DNA of 64,000 bases from Actinomycetes bacterium (GCA_023460975.1 JAEWOG010000099.1:1-64000); one strand, 5' to 3'; counted from the stretch's first letter, positions 54,737-63,554 are shown. Notes: generated by a model not told the origin, from the letters alone. Translations and numbers: made by a program.

Positions 54737-55765
54737 TCAGCCGAAGAAGACGCGGGCCTCGTCGTACTCCTCGCGGCTGACGACCTTGAGCTCGCCCGTG
54801 CCCTCGATCAGGGGCAGCCGCACGATGTCCTTGCCCTTGAGCGCCATCATCGTCCCGAAGTCACCTTCGGCGACGGCCATGGCGGCGTGCAGACCGAAGC
54901 GAGTGGCAAGCCATCGGTCGAACGCGGTGGGGGTCCCACCGCGCTGGACGTGGCCGAGCACGACCGCCCGGGCTTCCTTGCCGGTGCGGGCCTCGATCTC
55001 ACTGGCGAGCCGGTCACCGATGCCGCCGAGGCGGACGTGGCCGAAGGCATCCTTCTCACCCGTCAGGAGCGTCATGTCGCCACCCTCGACAGGGACGGCC
55101 CCCTCGGAGACGACCACGATCGGGGCGTACTGGCTCTCGAATCGCTGCTCGACCTGCGCGCACACCTCCTCGATATCGAAGGGCACCTCGGGGATGAGGA
55201 CCATGCTGGCGCCGCCGGCGATGCCGGAGTGCAGCGCGATCCACCCTGCGTGGCGGCCCATGACCTCGACCACGAGCACGCGGTGGTGGGACTCGGCGGT
55301 GGTGTGCAGCCGGTCGATCGCCTCGGTCGCGATGTTGACCGCCGTGTCGAACCCGAAGGTGAAGTCCGTGCCGGACAAGTCGTTGTCGATCGTCTTGGGA
55401 ACGCCCACGACATTGACGCCGAGCTCGGCGAGCTTGGTGGCGACGCCGAGGGTGTCCTCGCCGCCGATGGCGATGAGGGCGTCCACTCCGTCGGCAGCCA
55501 GGTTTGCCTTGATCTGCTCGACGCCACCTTCGATGGCGAAGGGGTTCGTACGGCTGGAGCCGAGGATGGTGCCGCCGCGGGGCAGGATCCCGCGGGTCTC
55601 GGCGATCCCCAGGGGCATCGTGTGCCCCTCGAGCGGGCCACGCCACCCGTCGCGATAGCCGACGAACTCGAATCCGTGGTCACGCACGCCCTTGCGGACG
55701 GCGGCTCGGATCACGGCGTTGAGGCCGGGGCAGTCCCCGCCTCCGGTCAGGACTCCGACGCGCAT
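54737..55765 (-). CDS. pfkA: 6-phosphofructokinase, predicted pyrophosphate-dependent
   Basis: Phosphorylates fructose 6-phosphate. The 342-aa protein keeps E. coli numbering: GGED has aspartate at 104 and PKTIDND has lysine at 124, with catalytic D127. Asp104 plus Lys124 is the pair found in PPi-dependent enzymes, whereas ATP enzymes have Gly104. So PPi is the predicted phosphate donor, making the step reversible. ATG at 55765; the glycerol kinase operon is divergent. Confidence 0.92.
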   Translation of the reverse strand: MRVGVLTGGGDCPGLNAVIRAAVRKGVRDHGFEFVGYRDGWRGPLEGHTMPLGIAETRGILPRGGTILGSSRTNPFAIEGGVEQIKANLAADGVDALIAIGGEDTLGVATKLAELGVNVVGVPKTIDNDLSGTDFTFGFDTAVNIATEAIDRLHTTAESHHRVLVVEVMGRHAGWIALHSGIAGGASMVLIPEVPFDIEEVCAQVEQRFESQYAPIVVVSEGAVPVEGGDMTLLTGEKDAFGHVRLGGIGDRLASEIEARTGKEARAVVLGHVQRGGTPTAFDRWLATRFGLHAAMAVAEGDFGTMMALKGKDIVRLPLIEGTGELKVVSREEYDEARVFFG

Positions 55766-55879
55766 GGGTGCGATCTCCTCACGAAATTGGAACGTTCACA
55801 TCACGGACTGGCGCCAGCGTATCCAGCACCGACGCGGTTCGTCAGCCCCTGGGGACCTTCGGCCCGCGGTTCGGGACGG

Positions 55880-55891
55880 TACGGTCGCGCC
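55880..55891 (+). promoter_or_regulatory. -10 element for leaderless DUF1028 gene
   Basis: TACGGT, six bases, ATG at 55892. Confidence 0.5.
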
Positions 55892-56728
55892 ATGACCTTC
55901 TCGATCGTGGCCCGATCCGACGACGGGCAGTCGTGGGGCGTGGCCGTCGCCTCGAAGTTCCTCGCCGTCGGCAATGCCGTTCCCGCGGCCGTGGCCGGAG
56001 TGGGCGCCATCGCCACCCAGGCCGACGCCAACGTGGCGTTCAAGTTCCTGGCCTTGGCCCACCTCGACGACGGCGCCACCGCCCAGGTCGCCCTCGACCG
56101 GCTGGTGGAGGACGACGATCACCCGCGCGATCGCCAGGTCGGCATCGTCGACAACGACGGAAACGCGGCAACCTGGACCGGCGAGGACTGCTTCGACTGG
56201 GCTGGCGGCCGTACGGGCGAGGGCTGGGCCGCCCAGGGCAACATCCTGACCGGCCCCGAGGTCGTGGACGCGATGGCCGAGGCGTGGGAGTCCGGCAGCG
56301 GTCTCCGCTTCGAACGTCGCCTGCTCGCAGCCCTGCGCGCCGGCGACGAGGCCGGCGGCGACCGGCGCGGGCGCCAGTCTGCGGCCCTGCTCGTCGTACG
56401 TGACGGCGCAGGCTACGGCGGCGGTGACGACGTGGCCGTGGACCTGCGCGTCGACGATCACGCCACTCCCATCGGTGAACTCACCCGCCTGCTCGATCTC
56501 AACGACCTCTACCTCACTGCCTCCGCCGAGGAGGAGAAGCACCCCGTCGACGACGCGCTGTTCGCCGAGTTGTCCGCCTTCGCACAGTCACAGGGCCACG
56601 AGCACTTCCGCGAGTGGGTCGGTTCGCAGAACTACGAGATGCGCGTGGCGCCTGGGCTGCGCCCGGAGTGGATCGATGAGCAGGTGCTCGCCATCGTGCG
56701 TGGCACCACCGAGGAGGGACGATCGTGA
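55892..56728 (+). CDS. DUF1028 family protein
   Basis: A 278-aa protein with the family start MTFSIVARSDDGQSWGVAVASKF and VGAIATQADANVAF. DUF1028 proteins have an Ntn-hydrolase-like fold, and no reaction has been assigned with confidence. A C-terminal ~80-residue part (after DVAVDLRVDDH) follows the core. Its stop overlaps the glpK GTG (GTGA), so the two are co-translated. Confidence 0.88.
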   Translation: MTFSIVARSDDGQSWGVAVASKFLAVGNAVPAAVAGVGAIATQADANVAFKFLALAHLDDGATAQVALDRLVEDDDHPRDRQVGIVDNDGNAATWTGEDCFDWAGGRTGEGWAAQGNILTGPEVVDAMAEAWESGSGLRFERRLLAALRAGDEAGGDRRGRQSAALLVVRDGAGYGGGDDVAVDLRVDDHATPIGELTRLLDLNDLYLTASAEEEKHPVDDALFAELSAFAQSQGHEHFREWVGSQNYEMRVAPGLRPEWIDEQVLAIVRGTTEEGRS

Positions 56729-58197
56729 GCGTGCTCGCCATCGACGCCGGCACGACCGGCGTCACTGCCGTGGTCGTCGGCGACGACGCCACGATCGTCG
56801 CGAAGGGCTACCAGGAGTTTCCGCAGCACTTCCCCCGGTCTGGGTGGGTGGAGCACACCCCGGAGGAGATCTGGCAGGCCACGCTGCACTCCGTACGCGA
56901 GGTGCTCACCAAGGTCGACCGCTCCGAGCTCACCGCCATCGGGATCACGAACCAGCGCGAGACCGTGGTGCTGTGGGATCGCGAGACGCTGGGCTCGCCT
57001 CGCCGCGCCATCGTGTGGCAGGACCGGCGCAGCGCGGAGATCTGCGAGCGCCTGCGCGGTGAGGGGCACGAGGAGCGGGTCAGTGAGGTGACCGGTCTGC
57101 GGCTGGACCCGTACTTCTCGGCCACCAAGCTGGCGTGGCTGGCCGAGAACGAGCCGCACACGTGGGCGTTGGTGACGTCTGGCCGCTACGCCGTCGGCAC
57201 CGTGGACTCGTACCTCATCGCGCGGATGACGCGCGGCACCTGGCACGTCACCGACGTCTCCAACGCCTCGCGCACCCTGCTCTTCGACCTCGCCGAGGGT
57301 GCCTGGTCCGACGAGATGTGCAGCTTGTTCGGGGTCCCGCATGACGCCCTGCCCGAGGTCGTCCCCAGCTGGGGTGAGGTCGCCACGACCGACCCCAAGG
57401 TGTTCCTCGACCTGTCGCTGCCCATCGCGGGAATCGCCGGCGACCAGCAGTCAGCGTTGTTCGGGCAGACCTGCTTCGACGAGGGCGACTCCAAGTGCAC
57501 CTACGGGACCGGCTCGTTCATCCTGACCAACACCGGCACGTCCGTCGTCCGTAGCGATGCGGGACTGCTGTCGACGGCGGCGTGGCGCTCTCCCGAGGGC
57601 ACCACCACGTACGCGCTCGAGGGCGCGATCTTCGTGACCGGCGCGGCGGTCCAGTGGCTGCGTGATGGGCTGCAGTTGGTCGGCTCGGCTGCGGAGACCC
57701 AGGCGATCGCGAGCACCGTCGACGACACCGACGGCGTCGTGTTCGTGCCGGCACTCACCGGTCTTGGCGCACCTCACTGGGACCCCCATGCGCGTGGAAC
57801 CATCCTCGGGCTGACGCGCGGCACCACGCGCGGCCACATCGTGCGCGCAACGCTGGAGGCGATCGCGTTCGAGGTCCGCGACGTCCTCGAAACGATGCCC
57901 GAACTCTCCTCCGTACGCGTCGACGGTGGCGCCGCAGCCAACGACCTGCTCTGCCAACTGCAGGCAGACCAGGTCGGCGTCGCGGTCGAGCGGCCCCGCA
58001 TCGTCGAGACCACCGCCCTGGGCGCCGCCTTCCTCGCCGGGCTGGGCACCGGCACCTGGGCCAGTACCGACGAACTCCGTGACACCTGGGCCCTCGAGCG
58101 CCGCTTCGAGCCATCCCCGGATCGAGCACGGGCCGACGCGAACTACGCCCGCTGGGGCGAGGCCGTACGCCGCTCCTTGGGCTGGGCGCTCATCTGA
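56725..58197 (+). CDS. glpK: Glycerol kinase
   Basis: Phosphorylates glycerol to sn-glycerol 3-phosphate. The 490-aa FGGY kinase has LAIDAGTTGVTAVV for ATP, GITNQRETVVLWDR, GDQQSALFGQ and GTGSFIL. It keeps the SGWVEHTPEEIW glycerol-site region. It follows DUF1028 with a 4-bp overlap and lacks glpF/glpD neighbours here. The last ~125 bp are duplicated at 38128-38252, and repeat array C begins 13 bp after its stop. Confidence 0.95.
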   Translation: MSVLAIDAGTTGVTAVVVGDDATIVAKGYQEFPQHFPRSGWVEHTPEEIWQATLHSVREVLTKVDRSELTAIGITNQRETVVLWDRETLGSPRRAIVWQDRRSAEICERLRGEGHEERVSEVTGLRLDPYFSATKLAWLAENEPHTWALVTSGRYAVGTVDSYLIARMTRGTWHVTDVSNASRTLLFDLAEGAWSDEMCSLFGVPHDALPEVVPSWGEVATTDPKVFLDLSLPIAGIAGDQQSALFGQTCFDEGDSKCTYGTGSFILTNTGTSVVRSDAGLLSTAAWRSPEGTTTYALEGAIFVTGAAVQWLRDGLQLVGSAAETQAIASTVDDTDGVVFVPALTGLGAPHWDPHARGTILGLTRGTTRGHIVRATLEAIAFEVRDVLETMPELSSVRVDGGAAANDLLCQLQADQVGVAVERPRIVETTALGAAFLAGLGTGTWASTDELRDTWALERRFEPSPDRARADANYARWGEAVRRSLGWALI

Positions 58198-58694
58198 GCC
58201 CCGGCTCGGCGTCATACAAATCGGCCGGTCTGGGGCTGGCGTCATACAAACCCACCATCCCGGGCCCCGCGTCATACAAACCCGCACCCATACGTACGAC
58301 TCCGCATGACGCACGCCCACCAGCCACGGATCCGTATGACACACGCCCCCGCGTCATACAAACCCGCCCTGTCGCGCCTGGCGTCATACAAACCCGCCAT
58401 CCCAGGCCCCGCGTCATACAAACCCGCACCCATACGTACGACTCCGCATGACGCAGCCCCGTCCCTCGCGGATCTGTATGACGCCCGGCCCACGGACGGC
58501 CGATCTGTATGACGCCCGGCCCACGGACGGCCGATGTGTATGACGCAGCCCCACGGACGGCCGATCTGTATGACGCCCGGCCCACAGACGGCCAATCTGT
58601 ATGACGCAGCCCCACGGACGGCCGATTCGTATGACGCTCGCCCACCACCCGGACCACCCCCTCGACCAGGCCACGTCACGACAGTACGGACGGC
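58198..58694. other. Intergenic region between glpK and the coiled-coil gene, filled by array C
   Basis: The 497 bp between two convergent genes hold no gene; reading frames across it are long only because the 30-bp units lack stops. About 430 bp is repeat array C. The last 59 bp before the minus-strand gene look unremarkable. Confidence 0.8.
58210..58636. repeat. GTCATAC repeat array C (15 units)
   Basis: Plus units start at 58211, 58241 and 58271; inverted units at 58304 and 58334; plus units at 58353, 58383 and 58413; inverted units at 58446, 58476, 58507, 58538, 58568, 58599 and 58629. Period is 30 (some 31) bp. Both head-to-head steps are 33 bp. The stretch 58241-58310 recurs with few changes at 58383-58452. 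The inverted units from 58507 form a 61-bp higher-order duplication. Confidence 0.92.
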
Positions 58695-59585
58695 CTACCG
58701 CCCCAACTGCTCCCGCGCCCGATGGGCAAGTCGCACTGCTTCCCGGGCGGCCTCGAGCGCCGCGGCGTGGACCCCAGCTGAGTCCTCGGCGTCCTCCAGT
58801 TCGGCGTCGGTCTCCTCGAGTTCGTCCTCGATCTCGGTGAGGGTGCGACGCAACTCGTCAGCCCGGGCCTGGAGTTCCAAGGTGTGCGCCTCGAGCCTGC
58901 CCACTTCGGCGAGCGCCTCGGTGTGCTCGACCTCGGCAGCGGCGAGGTCACGTCGGGCGTCATCGAGGCGCTCCTGGGCGTGCGCCAGCGCCTTGTCGTC
59001 GGCTTCCGGATCGGGGACGATCCGCAGGTCCGGGCGCGTGGGGCGTGGTGCCTCAACGGGGGTGGCGGAGAAGCCGAGGGCCTCGGGCAGTGCCACCGCC
59101 CAGGCCACATCGGCTGCGTCGACCCCGGTCGCGCTCAGGGCAGTGACCAGCAGCCCGCTGCGCAGGGCCCGGGCGGCATCGGCGTCGATCATGGCGGCCG
59201 TGAGAGTTTCCTCGATCTGTTGCGCCACGGACTCCGTGACGCGCTGCCCCTCCTCCCGGGCCAGGCGACGCGCGGACGTCGTGACGGCGGCCGTGAGCTG
59301 GCGCCGCTGCTTGGTGAACTCCCGCAGCTGCGCCGCGTCCAAACTCGCCTGAGCCTCCCGCAGCGCGGCGCCCACCTCGAGGAGTTGGTCCACCTGATCG
59401 GGGTCACGCCGTACGAGCAGGTTGACCCCCCACGCGGCCAGCGATGGCTTGCGCAGCGCCTTGACGGCAGCGGCCGACTCCTTGTCGCCCTTGAGCTCCT
59501 TGACCCACGCGTCCCGACGAGGCGTGAACTCGCTCGGCGCCAGGCCGTACAACTCGTCCGCCATCTCCAGCAGGGGCCTCGTCAC
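58695..59585 (-). CDS. Coiled-coil protein, unknown function
   Basis: A 296-aa protein: LYGLAPSEFTPRRDAWVKELKGDK at the front is a conserved-looking globular patch, then helical Ala/Glu/Arg-rich segments, and a long coiled coil over the last ~110 residues (DELRRTLTEIEDELEE). No signal peptide or helix. I recall similar actinobacterial proteins but no known function. GTG at 59585 makes a GTGA overlap with the upstream GNAT gene. Confidence 0.8.
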   Translation of the reverse strand: MTRPLLEMADELYGLAPSEFTPRRDAWVKELKGDKESAAAVKALRKPSLAAWGVNLLVRRDPDQVDQLLEVGAALREAQASLDAAQLREFTKQRRQLTAAVTTSARRLAREEGQRVTESVAQQIEETLTAAMIDADAARALRSGLLVTALSATGVDAADVAWAVALPEALGFSATPVEAPRPTRPDLRIVPDPEADDKALAHAQERLDDARRDLAAAEVEHTEALAEVGRLEAHTLELQARADELRRTLTEIEDELEETDAELEDAEDSAGVHAAALEAAREAVRLAHRAREQLGR

Positions 59586-60088
59586 GACACATCCTCGCCC
59601 ACGACGTACTCCAGCTCGACAGGGTGCGGCTCCCACGGGCACGGCTGGCGCCGCCCGGTCTCGGTCCACCCCAGCCGCTCGTACAGAGCCCGGGCGCGGT
59701 GATTGGCCTCGAGGACCCACAGCACGGCCCGACGGGGTTGGATCGCGGCCACCGCTCGGGCGAGGCCCTCCGAGCCCAGCCCGCGTCCCCACGCGTCGGG
59801 GTGGACGGCCAGGTGACGCAGGCGCTGGGAGTCGTACGCGACGAACGCCGCGAGTCCGTCGACGCCCGCCACGACCTCGACCCGTACGCCAGGCTCTGCC
59901 ACCGTACGCTGCCAGTGCTCGAGCACGGCCTGGTCCGGGTAGGGATGGCGTGCCTGGTCGAAGACGTGGGCCAGGCCGACCAGGTTCGCGGCCCGCTCGA
60001 GGTCGCGCAACGCCTCCACGTCACCGGGCCCGGCGTCGCGCCACAGCCCGGTCGCCGGCAGCGCCTGGACCGTGTCCGGGGTGCTCAC
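59582..60088 (-). CDS. GNAT family N-acetyltransferase
   Basis: A 168-aa acetyltransferase with HLAVHPDAWGRGLGSEGLARAV for acetyl-CoA and EANHRARALYERLGW. Substrate unknown. GAGGA lies seven bases before GTG 60088, which is preferred over ATG 60115 that would overlap the response regulator. Coupled to the coiled-coil gene downstream. Confidence 0.85.
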   Translation of the reverse strand: MSTPDTVQALPATGLWRDAGPGDVEALRDLERAANLVGLAHVFDQARHPYPDQAVLEHWQRTVAEPGVRVEVVAGVDGLAAFVAYDSQRLRHLAVHPDAWGRGLGSEGLARAVAAIQPRRAVLWVLEANHRARALYERLGWTETGRRQPCPWEPHPVELEYVVGEDVS

Positions 60089-60092
60089 CGGG

Positions 60093-60737
60093 TCATTCCT
60101 CGTCGTCCAGGCCATGCTCGATGGCCCACCGGGTCAGCTGGACGCGGTTGTTCATCTGGAGCTTGCGCAGGGTGTTCTGGACGTGGTTCTGCACCGTGCG
60201 GTGGGAGACGACGAGGCGCTCGGCGATCTGCTTATAACTCATTCCCTTGGCGACCATCTTGAGGATTTCGGTCTCGCGCTCGGTCAAGGGGTTGGACGTG
60301 TCCTGACCGGGGTCCGTGGTCATGCGTCGGAACTCGCCGAGCACCAGTCCGGCCAGCCCGGGCGTGAACACCGTGTCGCCGGCGGCCACACGCTCGACGG
60401 CGCGCAGCAGTTCGGTAGCCGAGGCGGACTTCACCAGGTATCCCGTCGCGCCCGCCTTGACCGCCTCGAGGACGTCCGCCTGCTCGCCCGACGCGGACAG
60501 GATCAGCACCCGCGCCGAGGGGTCCTCACGCAGCACCCGAGCAGTGACCTCGACCCCGCTGGGCCCCGGGATCTGAAGGTCCAGAACGAGCACGTCTGGG
60601 CGTGCGGCGGAGAAGCGGGCCAGTGCCTGGTCCCCATCCGCGGCGACGGCGACGACCTCGTGCCCAGCGGCCACGAGGTCGCGTTCGACCGCATCGCGCC
60701 ACATCGGGTGGTCGTCCACAACCATCACTCGCGTCAT
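60093..60737 (-). CDS. LuxR/NarL-type response regulator
   Basis: A 214-aa regulator: receiver domain with D53 (LVLDLQIPG) as phosphorylation site and K103 in YLVKSA, then a LuxR HTH (about 147-210, LTERETEILKMVAKG). Its likely kinase is encoded at 61704-62738, with a flavin reductase and a DCC protein between them, an unusual split. TAGGGT lies seven bases before the ATG at 60737. The MacRS systems of actinobacteria look similar. Confidence 0.93.
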   Translation of the reverse strand: MTRVMVVDDHPMWRDAVERDLVAAGHEVVAVAADGDQALARFSAARPDVLVLDLQIPGPSGVEVTARVLREDPSARVLILSASGEQADVLEAVKAGATGYLVKSASATELLRAVERVAAGDTVFTPGLAGLVLGEFRRMTTDPGQDTSNPLTERETEILKMVAKGMSYKQIAERLVVSHRTVQNHVQNTLRKLQMNNRVQLTRWAIEHGLDDEE

Positions 60738-60780
60738 GGTCGAAACCCTAGTCCGAGCAGACGTCCCGCGCGGGGATCGT

Positions 60781-61290
60781 TCACGAGTGGGAGTAGCGAC
60801 CGCGGCGGTGCAGCAGTGCGTCGGCTCCCTCGCCCACGACAACGCGATCCACGGAGCACGTGACCAGCGTCGACCACCCCACTTGTTCGTGGCGGATCAG
60901 GCTCACCTCGGCCCACGTGGTCGCACTCGTCAACCGGGGGCCGTACGCTCCCCAACTCCACTCGCCCAGACGCCACGGCCCGCCGGGCGCGGGGACCGTG
61001 TACGCGAAGGCGTCCGCCAGACCGCGGTGGGGCCACTCCAACAGGGTGACAACGGCTCGCGAGGTCTCCAGCAACGTGTGCGCCAGATCCGAGTCGGGGT
61101 CCAGCAGCGCCAGCAGCGCGGCCGGCTCCCCCGTCGCCAGCATCAGCGAACTCACCGTGAGTCCAGCCCGATCGGAGTCCTGGCCGCTCGTCCACAGGCT
61201 CACCGCGCCGCCGAGTCGACCACGGAAGCGGCGGGCGTCATCGCCGCCGTCCGGGCCCGGGGCAAAGGGATGCTCGGAGTGGATCGTCAT
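60781..61290 (-). CDS. Flavin reductase-like protein
   Basis: A 169-aa protein resembling the flavin reductase (RutF-like) fold: FRGRLGGAVSLWTSG, TVSSLMLATGEPAALLALLDPDSD, and LEWPHRGLADAFA. Such proteins bind FMN and reduce free flavins or act as monooxygenase partners. It lies between the regulator and its kinase, so a redox input to that system is possible but unproven. Confidence 0.78.
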   Translation of the reverse strand: MTIHSEHPFAPGPDGGDDARRFRGRLGGAVSLWTSGQDSDRAGLTVSSLMLATGEPAALLALLDPDSDLAHTLLETSRAVVTLLEWPHRGLADAFAYTVPAPGGPWRLGEWSWGAYGPRLTSATTWAEVSLIRHEQVGWSTLVTCSVDRVVVGEGADALLHRRGRYSHS

Positions 61291-61314
61291 GATGCTCCCA
61301 TCATCCTCGCTGGC

Positions 61315-61707
61315 TCATAGCGACGTCCGTCGCAACCAGCCACGATGCACGATCGGCGGTTGCGGCGGCCCGATCAGGCAGGTCCGCGAGTCGGCGACTC
61401 GTCGGTATGCACGCTCCCCGAGTTGCCGCACGGGCGGCAGCCACAGGAGCGGCGCCAGCCAGAACGTCAGCGGACTGCGCGCCAGGACCCGCCGGATGGC
61501 GTCGTAGCCCTCGTACCGTCCCGAGGCGGTGAGCAGTTGGAGTGCGCGGTCGGTGTGCTCGGGACGGACACGAGGATCGGCGTACGCGTGCGGCTCGGCG
61601 GTGCCGACGAGGCGGAACTGCCCCAAGACGTCGAGGCGAGCCAGGACGAGGGCCCAGCGCCGACAGAAGCTGCAGTGGCTGTCCCAGATGACGGTGCCGT
61701 ACGTCAT
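61315..61707 (-). CDS. DCC family thiol-disulfide oxidoreductase-like protein (DUF393)
   Basis: A 130-aa protein with the DxxC-x2-C signature at D9, C12 and C15 (WDSHCSFCRR). Members resemble thioredoxin-like oxidoreductases; substrates are unknown. ATG 61707 overlaps the histidine kinase stop as ATGA, tying it to the two-component system. Confidence 0.85.
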   Translation of the reverse strand: MTYGTVIWDSHCSFCRRWALVLARLDVLGQFRLVGTAEPHAYADPRVRPEHTDRALQLLTASGRYEGYDAIRRVLARSPLTFWLAPLLWLPPVRQLGERAYRRVADSRTCLIGPPQPPIVHRGWLRRTSL

Positions 61708-62738
61708 CGCGGCACCTCGATCTCCCACTCGGTCCCCCACGATCCGGTGTCCAGACGTGCGTCGCCGCCCAGGTCCCCGACCCGGCCGCGAATGGACGAG
61801 GACACCCCGAGCCGGCCGTCCTGTTCGGCCTGCGCAAGACGCCCCTCTGCGATGCCCGGCCCCTCGTCTCGCACGGACACCACGACCGTGTTCGGATCCG
61901 CCTCGAGCAGGAGCCACGCCTCGGGATCGGGGCCGGTGTGTGCCTCGACGTTGTCCAGGCATGCACCCACGACCGCGAGCAGTTCGTTCGCCCGCGCCGC
62001 GGCCATCGGCACCGCACCGCCCGGGGTCACCAGATGGGCTCGTACGCGGTGGCTGAGCGCCAGCCGCTCCAACGCCCCGGACAGGTCGACATCGGTCTCG
62101 TCGGCGCTCGTGACGGCGTCCTGCTGGCGAATCAGCGAGCGGAGACCGTTCTCCTGCTCCGCAGCGAGGCGTCCCAGCTCGGCCCACTCCCCGCCTGCTG
62201 CAGCACCGCGCCGTTGGACCAGCGCAAGGACCTGGAGGACGCCGTCGTGCACGACCCTGGCCAGGCGCTGCCGTTCGGCGGCTGCGGCAGCAGCCCGCTC
62301 CGCCTCGTCACGCTGGTGGGCCATCTCGATGAGGGAGCGACCCAGGAACCCCACGATGGGGCCACCGATCATGAGCAACAGCAGGTTGCCGTAGTTGCCC
62401 TGGTCGAGCTGATCGCGCATCGCGACGTCGACGGCACACAGCACCACGGCCGCGGTGAGTCCGCCGCGCGTGTGCCAGTGGATCGCCCACGCGAGGAGGC
62501 CGCCGGCGACCCAGAACCCCGGCACCGTCGCGTTGAAGTCACCCTTCACCAGCGGCGTCGACGCCATGGCCGCGACAGCCACCGCGAGATCGGCGACCAG
62601 GAGCGCGGCGGTGCGGCGCCGGGGCGAGCGGTACGCCCACAGCGCGACGCCCGTCCACCCCACCAGCAGGCCGACGACAACCAGTCCCCATCCCGGATGG
62701 TCGAAGTTGTCGAGCCGATAGATCGTGAGGACGATCAA
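61704..62738 (-). CDS. Membrane sensor histidine kinase (MacS-like)
   Basis: Four to five membrane helices are followed by a HisKA_3 segment with phospho-acceptor H164 (ARVVHDGVLQVLA) and an HATPase domain (NELLAVVGACLDNVEAH, VRDEGPGIAEGRL). The conventional start is TTG 62738 (344 aa), but 30 further in-frame codons back to 62828 read as a helix (LFGALAILRWALTAN) and end in a CTG that overlaps the plsC stop. Homologues appear to have this extra helix, so the true protein is probably about 374 aa. Confidence 0.88.
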   Translation of the reverse strand: MIVLTIYRLDNFDHPGWGLVVVGLLVGWTGVALWAYRSPRRRTAALLVADLAVAVAAMASTPLVKGDFNATVPGFWVAGGLLAWAIHWHTRGGLTAAVVLCAVDVAMRDQLDQGNYGNLLLLMIGGPIVGFLGRSLIEMAHQRDEAERAAAAAAERQRLARVVHDGVLQVLALVQRRGAAAGGEWAELGRLAAEQENGLRSLIRQQDAVTSADETDVDLSGALERLALSHRVRAHLVTPGGAVPMAAARANELLAVVGACLDNVEAHTGPDPEAWLLLEADPNTVVVSVRDEGPGIAEGRLAQAEQDGRLGVSSSIRGRVGDLGGDARLDTGSWGTEWEIEVPR

Positions 62739-62824
62739 GTTGGCCGTCAGCGCCCACCGCAGGATCGCCAGAGCCCCGAAGAGGCGGCTCTCGACCGCCT
62801 GCGCCCCGGCGCTGCGCGAGGGGC

Positions 62825-63547
62825 TCAGGACGCCTTCTTCTCCGCGGCGTCCGCCTCCTCGCGGGGCTTCTCCTTGGAGAGCTCCTTCGCCGTGGTGGCG
62901 TACATGTCCACGTACTCCTGACCCGACAGCTTCATGATCTCGTACATGATCTCGTCGGTGATCGAACGCAGGATGTAGCGGTCGTTCTCCATGCCCTGGT
63001 AGCGGGAGAAGTCCAGCGGCTCGCCGAAGCGGACGCTGGGGCGCGTGATCTTCCCGAAGGTGGCTCCGGGAGGCGCGACCACATCGGTGCCCACGACTGC
63101 GACGGGGACCACCGGGACCCCGGACTCGAGCGCGAGCCGGGCCACGCCGGTCCGTCCCCGGTACAGCTTGCCGTCGTGCGAGCGCGTCCCCTCAGGGAAG
63201 ATCCCGCAGACCTCGCCCTGCGACAGCAGCCGCAACTGGGTCTTGAGCGCGCCCGATGCCGCGCTGGCACCGCCGCGGTCGATGGGCACCTGACCCGCGC
63301 CGGAGAAGAACTGCTTCTGGAACCAGCCCTTGATGCCTGGCGTGGTGAAGTACTCGGCCTTGGCCACGAAGGTCACCCGTCGCGGCGAGAAGAGGGGCAT
63401 GAAGAGCCAGTCGGAGTACGACAGGTGGTTGCACGCCAGAATCAGTGCGCCCTCCTCGGGGAGGTTCTCCACACCCGAGACATGGGGGCGGAAGATGACA
63501 CGCAGGAGCGGGCCGAGGGCCACCCACTTGAGGAACCAGTAGAACAC
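62825..63547 (-). CDS. 1-acyl-sn-glycerol-3-phosphate acyltransferase (PlsC family)
   Basis: Makes phosphatidic acid at the membrane. The 240-aa protein has the HX4D catalytic motif H41-LSYS-D46 (CNHLSYSDW) and FPEGTRSHDG for substrate binding. The C-terminus is Lys/Glu/Ala-rich. GTG 63547 with TAGGCT seven bases upstream. Its stop overlaps a possible CTG start of the kinase. Confidence 0.92.
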   Translation of the reverse strand: MFYWFLKWVALGPLLRVIFRPHVSGVENLPEEGALILACNHLSYSDWLFMPLFSPRRVTFVAKAEYFTTPGIKGWFQKQFFSGAGQVPIDRGGASAASGALKTQLRLLSQGEVCGIFPEGTRSHDGKLYRGRTGVARLALESGVPVVPVAVVGTDVVAPPGATFGKITRPSVRFGEPLDFSRYQGMENDRYILRSITDEIMYEIMKLSGQEYVDMYATTAKELSKEKPREEADAAEKKAS

Positions 63548-63554
63548 GGGGACG

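Noticed and set aside
58210..58636. CRISPR array
   Set aside because: Unit is 30-31 bp in total, units occur in both orientations, the 'spacers' are similar to each other, and there are no cas genes.
57451..58674. Long reading frames across array C with repeating peptides such as ASYKPAIPGP
   Set aside because: A 30-bp unit without stop codons opens several frames on both strands at once; no start signals or domains.
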